A stretch of 47,491 bases of DNA from Bacteroides sp. CAG:1076 (GTDB lineage: Bacteria > Bacteroidota > Bacteroidia > Bacteroidales > Bacteroidaceae): assembly GCA_000436795.1 (NCBI GenBank), contig HF993165.1, positions 1-47,491 on the forward strand. Direction: 5' to 3'. The position numbers and the translations under genes are program-made. Below are positions 34,101 through 41,574 of the stretch, in pieces; within the stretch, counting starts at the first letter, position 1, and each line of letters starts with the position of its first letter. Below the pieces are notes generated by a model. The model was not told the origin of the DNA. It searched no databases and saw only the letters and a program-made list of their open reading frames with translations.

Positions 34101-34541
34101 GACATTCAGTTTCAAAGTTTTATCACTCAACACTTTTTGAGAAACGACTTTCTCTGCCAGAGCATCGGGATAAGTTACCACTGCAACCGGCTCGTTTTTC
34201 TCCAGACGGCTCAGCACTTCGGTTCGAAGTATCTCGTTGGCAGCATCCTTTTGTCCGTACTTGATGGCGCGCCGATAAGAGGAAGGAAAAAACAATATCT
34301 GTTCGTCTCCATTCACTTGTACCATATCGTGATAGAAATATCCGGCCTCTTCCTGATCATTTAAAATGAAAAGATATACTCCCGGCACCGACTTGATAAA
34401 GCAGGAAGCAAACAAAGAAGCACACGAAGCATGCGTTCCCTCCAAAAACACAGTACGTATATCATTGTTTCGTAAAGTTTTCGCCAGCCCCTCCACGGCA
34501 GGATGACGAGTATAACGCGATTGAAGTTCAGTTATTTCCAT
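31176..34541 (-). CDS. mfd: Transcription-repair coupling factor
   Basis: A 1121-residue DNA translocase that removes stalled RNA polymerase and recruits UvrA. The N-terminal UvrB-like region is followed by the CarD-like RNA polymerase interaction domain (FEPGDYVVHIDHGIGKFAGL, about 440-460). The RecG-like helicase has Walker A GDVGFGKTEVA and box DEEQKFG, then TMTATPIPRTL and QMRGRVGRS, and finally the C-terminal TRCF domain. I set the start at ATG 34541 (MEITELQS); an upstream TTG (34553) gives MTKT only. Size is normal for the family (about 1100-1180). It is 151 nt upstream of the ABC-F gene. Confidence 0.96.
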   Translation of the reverse strand: MEITELQSRYTRHPAVEGLAKTLRNNDIRTVFLEGTHASCASLFASCFIKSVPGVYLFILNDQEEAGYFYHDMVQVNGDEQILFFPSSYRRAIKYGQKDAANEILRTEVLSRLEKNEPVAVVTYPDALAEKVVSQKVLSDKTLKLNVGQHIDTEEITKTLSDYGFEHVDYVYEPGQFATRGSIIDVYSFASEYPYRIDFFGDEIDSIRTFEVESQLSREKKDSVSIVPELAQAVDGDISFLSFIPRETVLWVKDLLWVRERIQTVHDEALSPQALTAYEGEQTDLMNLERKLIDGSEFTTESLDFRRIDFGHKAVGTPQATLKFETSVQPIFHKNFDLVASTFTDYLQRGYTLYICSDSVKQTDRLVDIFRERGDKIDFTAVDRTLHEGFIDHTLHCCIFTDHQIFDRFHKYNLRSDKARSGKVALSLKELNMFEPGDYVVHIDHGIGKFAGLVRIPNGNTTQEVIKLVYQNDDVVFVSIHSLHKISKYKGKEGEQPRISKLGTGAWEKIKERTKTKIKDIARDLIKLYSQRKQEKGFKYSPDSFLQHELEASFIYEDTPDQLKATQEVKADMESDRPMDRLVCGDVGFGKTEVAIRAAFKAVADNKQVAVLVPTTVLAYQHYQTFCKRLEGMPCKVEYLSRARTAKDTSRILKELEAGTINILIGTHKIIGKSVKFHDLGLLIVDEEQKFGVSVKEKLRQIKVNVDTLTMTATPIPRTLQFSLMGARDLSVIQTPPPNRYPIQTEVHTFNEEIITEAINFEMSRNGQVFFVNNRIQNLAELKAMIVRNIPDCRVCIGHGQMQPEELEKIIFGFVNYDYDVLLATTIIESGIDIPNANTIIINQAQNFGLSDLHQMRGRVGRSNKKAFCYLLAPPLSSLTPEAKRRLQAIENFSDLGSGIHIAMQDLDIRGAGNMLGAEQSGFIADLGYETYQKILSEAVTELKNDEFADLYADEIKAGEEKISGEDFVDECTVESDLELLFPNEYIPSSSERMLLYRELDKLELDRDVEAFKARLVDRFGKIPPEGEELIRIVPLRRLAKRLGVEKAVLKGGKMILYFVSNPDSPYYQSAAFGKIIDYMAKYPRVCNLREQNGRRSMTVKDINDVDSAVRILQEIVSLGS

Positions 34542-34612
34542 TGTTTTCGTCAATAGTAAAGTCTTATCTTCTTATCTCACGGACAGAAGATCTCTCAATA
34601 AAATAAACATTG

Positions 34613-34645
34613 CAAAATTATAAAATTATTTCTGTACAGAACAAA
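34613..34645 (-). promoter_or_regulatory. Promoter of mfd
   Basis: On the minus strand TTTG (34642-34645) and TAATTTTG (34613-34620) are 21 nt apart, matching the Bacteroides promoter layout. The leader to ATG 34541 is about 65 nt. Confidence 0.65.
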
Positions 34646-34728
34646 ATAAACAAGGCTTGAAGAAGGACAAATAAGTTTTAGAACTCCAAAATAAACAATT
34701 TTACCCGCAAAAAAACAGAAAGAATGAA

Positions 34729-34736
34729 TAACTTTG
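34729..34736 (+). promoter_or_regulatory. -7 element of the dehydrogenase-like gene
   Basis: TAACTTTG matches TAnnTTTG and lies 42 nt before ATG 34779. The -33 region is not convincing. Confidence 0.55.
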
Positions 34737-34778
34737 CAAAAAGCAAAACCTCCGAATAGTAAAAAACGAGAAGAAAGA

Positions 34779-35693
34779 ATGGCCAAATTCAAAAAAATAG
34801 TAGCAGTAGATGAAACATTGCTCAACGAAAGAGCTCTACAGCAACTGCAAAATTTAGGCGACGAAGTTGTGATCTATCACGATTTTCCACAAGATGAGAA
34901 TATTGTAATAGAACGCATCGCAGATGCAGACTGTCTGTTAGTTTCATTTCGTACACCAATCAGAAGAAATGTACTCGATGCCTGCCGCAACATACGCTAC
35001 ATTGGTATGTGCTGCACACTCTATAATCCAGAAAGTTGTAACGTAGATGTTATAGAAGCACGGAAAAGAGGTATCACCGTATTGGGAGTAAAAGACTATG
35101 GTGATGAAGGAGTTGTAGAATATGTGATAAGCGAACTGGTACGCCTGCTGCATGGATTCGGAGGCATACGCTGGCACAAAGATAGTACAGAACTGACTAA
35201 ATGTAAAACAGGAATCATCGGTATGGGAAAAACAGGACGAATGGTTGCCGATGCTTTAAAGTTTTTTGGAGCAGAGGTCAGCTACTTCAGCCGCAACAGA
35301 AAGCCAGAAGCCGATGATGCCGGATATACCTATATGCCGCTTGATGAGCTGTTGGAAAAGAACGAAATCATCTGCACATGTATTCCCCGAAACAATTACC
35401 TGCTTGGAAAAAGAGAGTTTTCCATACTGGGTAATCATAAAATCATAGTAAACACTTCGGTAGGACCAACATTCGATGTTGCAGCTATGAAAGACTGGCT
35501 TAATGCTTCAGACGGCAATTATTATCTGTGCGATGCCACCGGAATGGGGAACGTGTACGAAGACCTGAAATCGTGTAAAAACCTTCTATATACTCCTTAT
35601 ATCTCAGGAAAATCAATCCAAAGTATAGAAAGACTTTCACAAAAGGCTTTGGCTAATATCGATTACTATTTTCAGGAATCAGCCAACAAATAA
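34779..35693 (+). CDS. D-2-hydroxyacid dehydrogenase-like protein without catalytic residues
   Basis: A 304-residue protein with the fold of NAD-dependent D-2-hydroxyacid dehydrogenases. The Rossmann motif is GIIGMGKTGRMVADALKFFG (about 147-166). The catalytic positions are altered: the Arg of the usual NTxRG is Val 228 (VNTSVGPTFD), and the His of TPHxAG is Tyr 274 (TPYISG). The region that should carry the catalytic Glu reads CDATGMGNVYEDL without a clear match. NAD binding looks intact, so it may be a sensor or perform another reaction. Start at ATG 34779, not the TTG at 34734 that overlaps the -7 element. The TPR gene follows after 61 nt. Confidence 0.85.
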   Translation: MAKFKKIVAVDETLLNERALQQLQNLGDEVVIYHDFPQDENIVIERIADADCLLVSFRTPIRRNVLDACRNIRYIGMCCTLYNPESCNVDVIEARKRGITVLGVKDYGDEGVVEYVISELVRLLHGFGGIRWHKDSTELTKCKTGIIGMGKTGRMVADALKFFGAEVSYFSRNRKPEADDAGYTYMPLDELLEKNEIICTCIPRNNYLLGKREFSILGNHKIIVNTSVGPTFDVAAMKDWLNASDGNYYLCDATGMGNVYEDLKSCKNLLYTPYISGKSIQSIERLSQKALANIDYYFQESANK

Positions 35694-35754
35694 CCAGTAA
35701 ATACTGATAAACATACACTTAATATTATTTCTCTAATCAGACCCTTTAACTGTT

Positions 35755-37938
35755 ATGTATAACGATGTCATCGAATACTTAGACAAAAAGCGGGTGAAAG
35801 AAGCACTCGTACAACTCTCGGCCTTGGCACATGAAGCCGATGACTGGAAACTCTCATCAGAAATAGAGAATCTCCAAACGACTTATAACTACATGTTGCA
35901 ATATGCCTCGCAGGGTATGGAAGATCCGGAAAGGAACAAACTGTATCATAAACTGCTGCGTAGAGCATACGAACTTGCCGATAGTGCCGAACTTATACGC
36001 AAGTACCACACCGGAAGCGGCTACCAACAGGGAAAGTATCGCGTCATGAAACAGTTTGAATCGAAAAGTTTCCGCGATTATTGCCTCAGCCTTGAAGCAT
36101 TCAGCGAAGACTTGGGAATGGCACAAATTTCAATAATGGACGACAAGAGCCGCAGCAAATCGATAGACGACATTTACGCACGTCATGAAAAAGATGTAAC
36201 CGAATTGTTCGACAAAATATGGATATCGACACACTGGACGGACGAAGATCTGGCAGGCGCCAATGCAATATTGGAGTCATTGCTCGTTCCAGCAAACGAC
36301 GTGGCAGTCATGATTAGTGCCGTAACATTAAGCTTACTGCAACTGTTCGACAGCCGCAAGTTTCAGTTCCTTATAAAAGCCTATCAGACTCATAGCGAGG
36401 CAATCGTTACCCAGCGTGCATTAACAGGTATCGCCTTGGCAACCTATTATCAGGAGAAGCGACTTCAACTGTATCCCGAGCTGAAGGAAGCTCTATCGCT
36501 CTTAAACGATTCTACTCCCGTAGCTCAGGAGCTGAACAAAATCCAGATTATCTTACTCCTCTCGCGCGAAACAGAAAAAATAGACAAGAAAATGCGCGAA
36601 GAAATTATTCCGAACATGAAAATTTCACCGGAGATGATGCATCCGGGACAGAAGATCTTCGACCTGGAGGATATGGAAGACAAGAATCCGGAATGGGAAA
36701 AAGAAATCAAACGGGTGGAGGAATATCTGCACGAACTGGGTGCCTTGCAGTCGGAAGGAGCCGATACTTACATGAGTGCATTCTCGCAGCTCAAGTCGTA
36801 TCCTTTCTTCCGTCAGGCAGCACACTGGTTTTATCCGTTCGACCGCCAGCAGCCGGATGTAGCTCAAGTATTCAAGCAGAAAAATATAGAGGGTGAGAAA
36901 TCTATCATAGGTACACTCATGGAGTCGACCATGTTCTGCAATTCGGACAAATATTCATTCTGTCTTACCCTGCAAAGCGTTCCTTCCGACCAGTTGGAAA
37001 TCTTGGCAACAGAGTTTTCCATGCAGAATGAAATGATCGGTGAAGGGCAAGACTTACTTTCCAACTATATAAAGGCTGAAAAGAAATCCGAGAACGTCAG
37101 CCGCCAATATATACACGACTTGTATCGTTTCTTTAAGTTGTGGATGTACCGCAACGAGATGCACGACATCTTTACCGACGAACTTGCCCTTTGGAAATGT
37201 GAGGCGCTGAAACCACTGACACATACACCGGAAGCACTGAAGCATATAGCCGACTACTTGTTCTCGAAAGAATATTTTCAAGAGGCATGCGAAATTTACA
37301 AAGACCTTTTGCAGTGCGGAGAAAACATGGACGACGATATCTGGAGGAAAACAGGATTCTGCTACCAGAAAATGAAAGAATATTCCAAGGCATTACAAGC
37401 CTACATACAGGCCGACCTGCTGAAACCGGATCATATATGGACGTTAAAGCAAATGGCACAATGCTATAAACGGCAGCAGCAATATCAGGAAGCGCTGGAA
37501 TGCTTGTACAAAATTGAAACAATGCAGCCGGAGAACTTAAATCTGCTTCTGCAAATCGGACAATGTCTGGCCAACCTCCGTATGTACGATAAGGCACTGA
37601 CCTATTTCTTTAAAGTAGAATACCTGGATAAAGCTCCGGCTAATGCACAAAGAGCAATAGGATGGTGCTACTTTATGACTGGGAAATATGATGAAGCTGT
37701 TCGCTTCTTCGACAAGTTACTGCACTCCGACGAGTCGCAATCGTCCGACTGGCTAAATGCCGGACACGTTTATCTGGCACAAAACAATATCCGACAGGCT
37801 CTCGAATGTTATCGCCATGTGGAAAGCAACTGCCAGACACACGATGAATTTATGAAGCTCTATCTCGCAGATAAGAATGCACTGCTGGAGCAAGGCATCT
37901 CAGAAGAGAATATCTATCTGGTTCCAGACATGCTATAA
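35755..37938 (+). CDS. Large TPR-repeat protein
   Basis: A 727-residue, soluble, almost fully helical protein. The N-terminal 450 residues are helical without a domain I can name and include a charged stretch (about 285-330, MREEIIPNMKISPEMM). The C-terminal part (about 490-690) holds at least five TPR units, for example WRKTGFCYQKMKEYSKALQAY, LLLQIGQCLANLRMYDKALTYF and AQRAIGWCYFMTGKYDEAVRFF. There is no signal peptide, so it is probably a cytoplasmic scaffold. It follows the dehydrogenase-like gene after 61 nt and may share its transcript. The family appears to be Bacteroidales-specific; function unknown. Confidence 0.85.
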   Translation: MYNDVIEYLDKKRVKEALVQLSALAHEADDWKLSSEIENLQTTYNYMLQYASQGMEDPERNKLYHKLLRRAYELADSAELIRKYHTGSGYQQGKYRVMKQFESKSFRDYCLSLEAFSEDLGMAQISIMDDKSRSKSIDDIYARHEKDVTELFDKIWISTHWTDEDLAGANAILESLLVPANDVAVMISAVTLSLLQLFDSRKFQFLIKAYQTHSEAIVTQRALTGIALATYYQEKRLQLYPELKEALSLLNDSTPVAQELNKIQIILLLSRETEKIDKKMREEIIPNMKISPEMMHPGQKIFDLEDMEDKNPEWEKEIKRVEEYLHELGALQSEGADTYMSAFSQLKSYPFFRQAAHWFYPFDRQQPDVAQVFKQKNIEGEKSIIGTLMESTMFCNSDKYSFCLTLQSVPSDQLEILATEFSMQNEMIGEGQDLLSNYIKAEKKSENVSRQYIHDLYRFFKLWMYRNEMHDIFTDELALWKCEALKPLTHTPEALKHIADYLFSKEYFQEACEIYKDLLQCGENMDDDIWRKTGFCYQKMKEYSKALQAYIQADLLKPDHIWTLKQMAQCYKRQQQYQEALECLYKIETMQPENLNLLLQIGQCLANLRMYDKALTYFFKVEYLDKAPANAQRAIGWCYFMTGKYDEAVRFFDKLLHSDESQSSDWLNAGHVYLAQNNIRQALECYRHVESNCQTHDEFMKLYLADKNALLEQGISEENIYLVPDML

Positions 37939-37939
37939 A

Positions 37940-38003
37940 AAAAAGACACTCCTTCGATTTTCCCTGCATCACAAGGCAAAAGCATTTGAAGGAGTGTCTT
38001 TTT
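37940..38003. terminator. Bidirectional terminator between TPR and GH13 genes
   Basis: GACACTCCTTC (37945-37955) pairs exactly with GAAGGAGTGTC (37988-37998). The left flank is A-rich and the right flank is a T run, so both converging genes can use it. Confidence 0.88.
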
Positions 38004-38034
38004 ATATTCAGTTTCTGTCACATCTGCGCGAAGG

Positions 38035-39756
38035 TCAGATTGTCATTTTCAGGATCTTTCCGCCCCAGCCCGGCAGTTCAACGGCTACCGGCTTCTCGCT
38101 TGTAAAGGAAATGGTTCCTTTTTCTCCCGTCAGCAAGTCCACTGTCTGTACGGTTTCGCTTTCCGGCATCTGCAAATACTCAAACGCATGACGCGGAACA
38201 TTGACCGAAACCGGCATCGGCATCTCATCGAAATTGACAAGTATCAGCAACACTTCGTTGGCATGCTTGCGGATGAACGCAAACTGACGATGTTCATTCA
38301 TCAACCAGTTTCCCTGATTGGCATACATCAAGTCGAAGAATTCACCTTGCGAGATGGCCTTTTCCTCATTACACAAGTTCAGTACATGGTAATAAAACCG
38401 GCGAAGCTCTTTCTCCTTGTCATTCAGCAGGTGAAGATTGTAGCGTCCGTGGTTATTCCATCTTCGGATGCTGTCAACACTCCAGTAATCGAAGATAGTA
38501 GTACGTCCGTCGCGTCCGCTGAATCCTTCGCTGTCCATACCTTCCTCGCCCAGTTCCTGTCCGAAGTAAATCATCATCGGATTGGTATTCATGCAAGCCG
38601 AAACCAGCAATGCCGGCAGTGCCTTACGGGCGTCGCCTGCAAAGAAATCGGAAGCGATACGCTGTTCGTCGTGGTTCTCCAGGAAATTCAGCATGTGCGA
38701 CTGGATATCGTTTACGCTCTGCCAGCATCCCGTAATAGAAGTGGCCGAACCATATCCGCATACTACAGCACGAAGGGTATCGTACAGCCCCACCTTATCA
38801 TACAGGTAATCGAAATGTCCGTTGAAGATATAATTACGATATTCGTTCGGATTATAGACTTCGGCAATGAAAATCAGCTCCGGATGCAGCTTTTTCACCT
38901 GAGGGATGACCCAGCCCCAGAACTCGCACGGTACCATTTCCGCCATGTCGCAACGGAAACCGTCTATGCCTTTGGCAGCCCAAAAGAGCAGGATATCCTT
39001 CATCTTGTTCCAAGTATCAGGAACTGGTGAAAAATGATTTCCCGTATTTCCCATATAGTCTACCCCGTAATTCAGCTTCACCGTTTCATACCAGTCGGTT
39101 TTGTTCGGATAAGCATCGAAGCGGTTATTTCCGGTAGCCTTGGCAGGCATTTCTTCGTAGGTGCCCGCCTCTTCATTATAAAAGTCTATTTCACCTTCCA
39201 GACGCGTACCCGGTATGTAGTAAAAGTTATTGTTTACATCAAAAGCCTTTGTATTGTCATCGTCTTCGCCCAGATCCTTTACGCCCGCAGGCTTGGCAAT
39301 AGAGTGATACTGACGGGCAACGTGATTGGGCACGAAATCAATAATCACCTTCAACCCGTTGCTGTGCGTACGTTTGACCAGTGCTTCGAATTCTTTCATG
39401 CGATGGTTCACATTGACAGCCAAATCGGGATCGATATCATAATAATCGCGGATAGCATAAGGCGAACCGGCCTTTCCTTTTACCACTGAAGGGTGATTTC
39501 GGGGAATATTATATGCAGAATAGTCTGTTTGGGAAGCATGAGCAATCACACCTGTATACCAGATATGTGTAGCACCCAGTTTCTTTATTTCATGTAATGC
39601 TTTGTTTGTAAAATCATCCATTTTACCGCATCCGTTCTCCTGCAAGCTTCCATTGTATACATTATTCACTTCGTTGTTGCCGAACAAACGGGTAAAAACC
39701 TGATAAATAATCATTTTTTCATTTTGTTCCATAGTCATTATTGTATTTTTTGACAT
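38035..39756 (-). CDS. Cytoplasmic GH13 alpha-amylase family enzyme
   Basis: A 573-residue glycoside hydrolase of family 13. The TIM-barrel motifs are present: VIIDFVPNH (region I), GFRCDMAEM with the nucleophile Asp (region II), FIAEVYNP with the acid/base Glu (region III) and FLENHDEQR with the stabilising Asp (region IV). A C-terminal beta domain with VLLILVNFDEMPMPVSV follows. There is no signal peptide, so it should act on cytoplasmic alpha-glucans such as glycogen or imported maltodextrin. Nearby later ATGs (39738, 39732) are possible starts. It is 9 nt downstream of the patatin gene, with which it is probably co-transcribed. Confidence 0.92.
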   Translation of the reverse strand: MSKNTIMTMEQNEKMIIYQVFTRLFGNNEVNNVYNGSLQENGCGKMDDFTNKALHEIKKLGATHIWYTGVIAHASQTDYSAYNIPRNHPSVVKGKAGSPYAIRDYYDIDPDLAVNVNHRMKEFEALVKRTHSNGLKVIIDFVPNHVARQYHSIAKPAGVKDLGEDDDNTKAFDVNNNFYYIPGTRLEGEIDFYNEEAGTYEEMPAKATGNNRFDAYPNKTDWYETVKLNYGVDYMGNTGNHFSPVPDTWNKMKDILLFWAAKGIDGFRCDMAEMVPCEFWGWVIPQVKKLHPELIFIAEVYNPNEYRNYIFNGHFDYLYDKVGLYDTLRAVVCGYGSATSITGCWQSVNDIQSHMLNFLENHDEQRIASDFFAGDARKALPALLVSACMNTNPMMIYFGQELGEEGMDSEGFSGRDGRTTIFDYWSVDSIRRWNNHGRYNLHLLNDKEKELRRFYYHVLNLCNEEKAISQGEFFDLMYANQGNWLMNEHRQFAFIRKHANEVLLILVNFDEMPMPVSVNVPRHAFEYLQMPESETVQTVDLLTGEKGTISFTSEKPVAVELPGWGGKILKMTI

Positions 39757-39765
39757 TCTTCTTTT

Positions 39766-40560
39766 TTACCTGAACGAAAAATACCGCTCTTTTTCATCCT
39801 CTTCCAGTTGCTCCAGCACCTGCGAAGCTGCGAAATATCCAGTACTGAAAATTTCTTCAGCCTTTTCCAGTTCGTAGTTCGAGTATTCTCCCAGACCATC
39901 GGGGGCAATAATCAAATCTGCTTTTTCAAGCTCGGTAAACGTATTTGCCTGAAACATGAAGTGGTACGCCCTGAGAGCTATGGCTGCCAGATTCTTGCTA
40001 TATGCATCGGCAACGAGCTTGTAAACGTTCAGTGCCAGCACTTTGTCGCATAAATCACGTATCGGGGTAACGGGAATATTCATAAACACTCCTCCGTCGA
40101 CATAATAAACTCCCCCAATCTTGACCGGAGCGAACAGCACGGGTATGCAACATGAAGCTGCCACACGACGGGCTATCTCTCCACGCGTGAAGTGAACGGA
40201 ACAACCATGATCGAAATCGGTAGCCGTCACAACGACAGGTATTTCCAGATTCTCCAGATTGCGTGTCCGCAGATTGCTCCTCATGAAATCGATAAAATAA
40301 TCCATCTGGAACAGACTTTCTCTGCCCGGACGGACCTTTGCCAGCTCTGTAAACGAACGGTCGGAAAACATCTCCATAATTTCGAAGGGCTGCCTGCCAT
40401 CGGCTATGAAGACACTGACGATAGCTCCCGCACTGGTACCCGACAGGATATCGGGACGGATATTATGCTCGAACAGTGCCTGCAACATGCCCAGATGGGC
40501 AATTCCCCGGATAAATCCTCCGCTCAAAGCGAATCCGATATGATATTTTCCTTCTGTCAT
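39766..40560 (-). CDS. Patatin-like phospholipase
   Basis: A 264-residue lipid acyl hydrolase of the patatin family. The oxyanion loop is SGGFIRGIAHLG (about 13-24), the nucleophile elbow GTSAG (Ser about 42) and the catalytic Asp in YYVDGGVFMNIP (about 151-162), giving the Ser-Asp dyad. There is no signal peptide or membrane helix, so it resembles the bacterial RssA/YchK-type cytoplasmic members. The gene lies 18 nt after the nitroreductase and 9 nt before the GH13 gene. The substrate is unknown; membrane phospholipids or lysolipids are likely. Confidence 0.92.
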   Translation of the reverse strand: MTEGKYHIGFALSGGFIRGIAHLGMLQALFEHNIRPDILSGTSAGAIVSVFIADGRQPFEIMEMFSDRSFTELAKVRPGRESLFQMDYFIDFMRSNLRTRNLENLEIPVVVTATDFDHGCSVHFTRGEIARRVAASCCIPVLFAPVKIGGVYYVDGGVFMNIPVTPIRDLCDKVLALNVYKLVADAYSKNLAAIALRAYHFMFQANTFTELEKADLIIAPDGLGEYSNYELEKAEEIFSTGYFAASQVLEQLEEDEKERYFSFR

Positions 40561-40578
40561 AGGTTCAGGTTTATTTTT

Positions 40579-41103
40579 TTATTTGATAATCCGGTAGTAA
40601 TCGGGCTTACGTGGTTTGGGCTGTGCCGGTTCTCCTTCCGGATATCCCAAAGCCAATGCTCCGATACCAACCAGCCCCTCGGGAAGTCCCCATGCTTTCA
40701 TCAGTTCCTTTCCTTCGGGAGTGGAGAACATTTCGCGCTCACGGTGAATCCAGCAACTGCCCAGTCCCAGCGCATGGGCTGCAAGCATCATATTTTCAAG
40801 TACGCAACTGCCGTCTTGTATGGGATTATTGGCATCGCCCGGAACAAGCACCAGCACATAAGTGGGAGCATCGTAATACGGATTGGAGGTCACGCCCATA
40901 ACGCGGGCATTCATTTCGGCCAATTGCTTGCGCTGAGCTTCATTCTGTACAGCTACGATGTAAGGTGACTGCATGCCTCGTGAAGTAGGTGCATACGTAC
41001 CGGCTTCGAGCACAGCCTTCAGCTCTTCATCGGTAATTTGTTCTGCTTTATATTTGCGGCAACTGCGCCGTGTCTTGATAATCTGTAAAAAGTCTGTTTT
41101 CAT
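40579..41103 (-). CDS. Nitroreductase-family flavoprotein
   Basis: A 174-residue FMN-dependent oxidoreductase. The FMN-phosphate site is TRRSCRKYKAEQIT (about 11-24), followed by GTYAPTSRGMQSPYIVAV (about 34-51) and LAAHALGLGSCWIH, with a C-terminal GYPEGEPAQPKPRK that closes the FMN pocket. It belongs to the short (about 170 residue) branch, which acts as a homodimer on nitroaromatics, quinones or unknown natural substrates. It is the first gene of an operon with the patatin and GH13 genes, although the three share no obvious pathway. Confidence 0.92.
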   Translation of the reverse strand: MKTDFLQIIKTRRSCRKYKAEQITDEELKAVLEAGTYAPTSRGMQSPYIVAVQNEAQRKQLAEMNARVMGVTSNPYYDAPTYVLVLVPGDANNPIQDGSCVLENMMLAAHALGLGSCWIHREREMFSTPEGKELMKAWGLPEGLVGIGALALGYPEGEPAQPKPRKPDYYRIIK

Positions 41104-41122
41104 AACTCAGTAATTTGTATTG

Positions 41123-41130
41123 TAAAGATA
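41123..41130 (-). promoter_or_regulatory. Possible -7 element of nitroreductase operon
   Basis: TATCTTTA on the minus strand differs from TAnnTTTG only at the last base and lies 20 nt before the ATG. No -33 element sits at the usual distance. Confidence 0.35.
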
Positions 41131-41505
41131 AATTAAGTTGAACTCAAAAATAACGATTTTATTCCGATTGACGGATAAATAATTACTTTTTTAACGTGAA
41201 TTTCCTGTCATAATCTGTTTACGTTTTGTATGATATTACAAGCTTTGACACTAATATGCGGATGTATGGAAAAGAAATCCGGCGGCTCTCCGGAAAAACA
41301 TCGAGACGTTTTCTGAAAATTTGTACAAAAGATTTTATTTTTTGTACAAAAAATTATCCAGACATGCAGAGGTTCCCCCCAAAGGCGCAGACGACTCATT
41401 CTCTACATGCCGGAGATAATGCATACAGAAGCCGAAAAGGATAGTTACATGTACAGCGTCATGGCAAATCATGCCGAGTCCGGCAGATACCTGCACCCTG
41501 ATACG
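41131..41505. other. Gene-free region with small palindromes
   Basis: Short overlapping frames of 60-70 codons exist on both strands but look random (many rare residues, no domain, no start signal). The stretch holds a TCCGG...CCGGA hairpin (41277 region), two TTTGTACAAA palindromes (41320-41350) and a TGCCG-AGTC-CGGCA hairpin (41472-41485). It is probably an extended regulatory region or hosts a small RNA. Confidence 0.4.
41320..41350. repeat. Pair of TTTGTACAAA palindromes 21 bp apart
   Basis: The perfect 10-bp palindrome occurs at 41320-41329 and again at 41341-41350. Centre-to-centre spacing is 21 bp, two helical turns, so two bound dimers would sit on the same DNA face. It lies about 220 bp upstream of the nitroreductase operon. 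Confidence 0.55.
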
Positions 41506-41552
41506 AAAAAAGCCCCTTTCGGCAGCGTATTCACTGCGAAAGGAGCTTTTCT
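41506..41552 (-). terminator. Intrinsic terminator of the ilv operon
   Basis: On the minus strand AAAAGCTCCTTTCG pairs imperfectly with CGAAAGGGGCTTTT around a CAGTG...GCTG inner stem, followed by T residues. It lies 23 nt past the ilvC stop codon. Confidence 0.85.
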
Positions 41553-41574
41553 TATTTATCTGTAAAGTGGTTTA

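Noticed and set aside
34542..34553. TTG start for Mfd
   Set aside because: It adds only four residues before an ATG that gives a normal N-terminus.
41208..41444. Small frames of 63 and 72 codons on opposite strands
   Set aside because: They overlap each other across palindromes, have no ribosome-binding context and resemble no protein I know.
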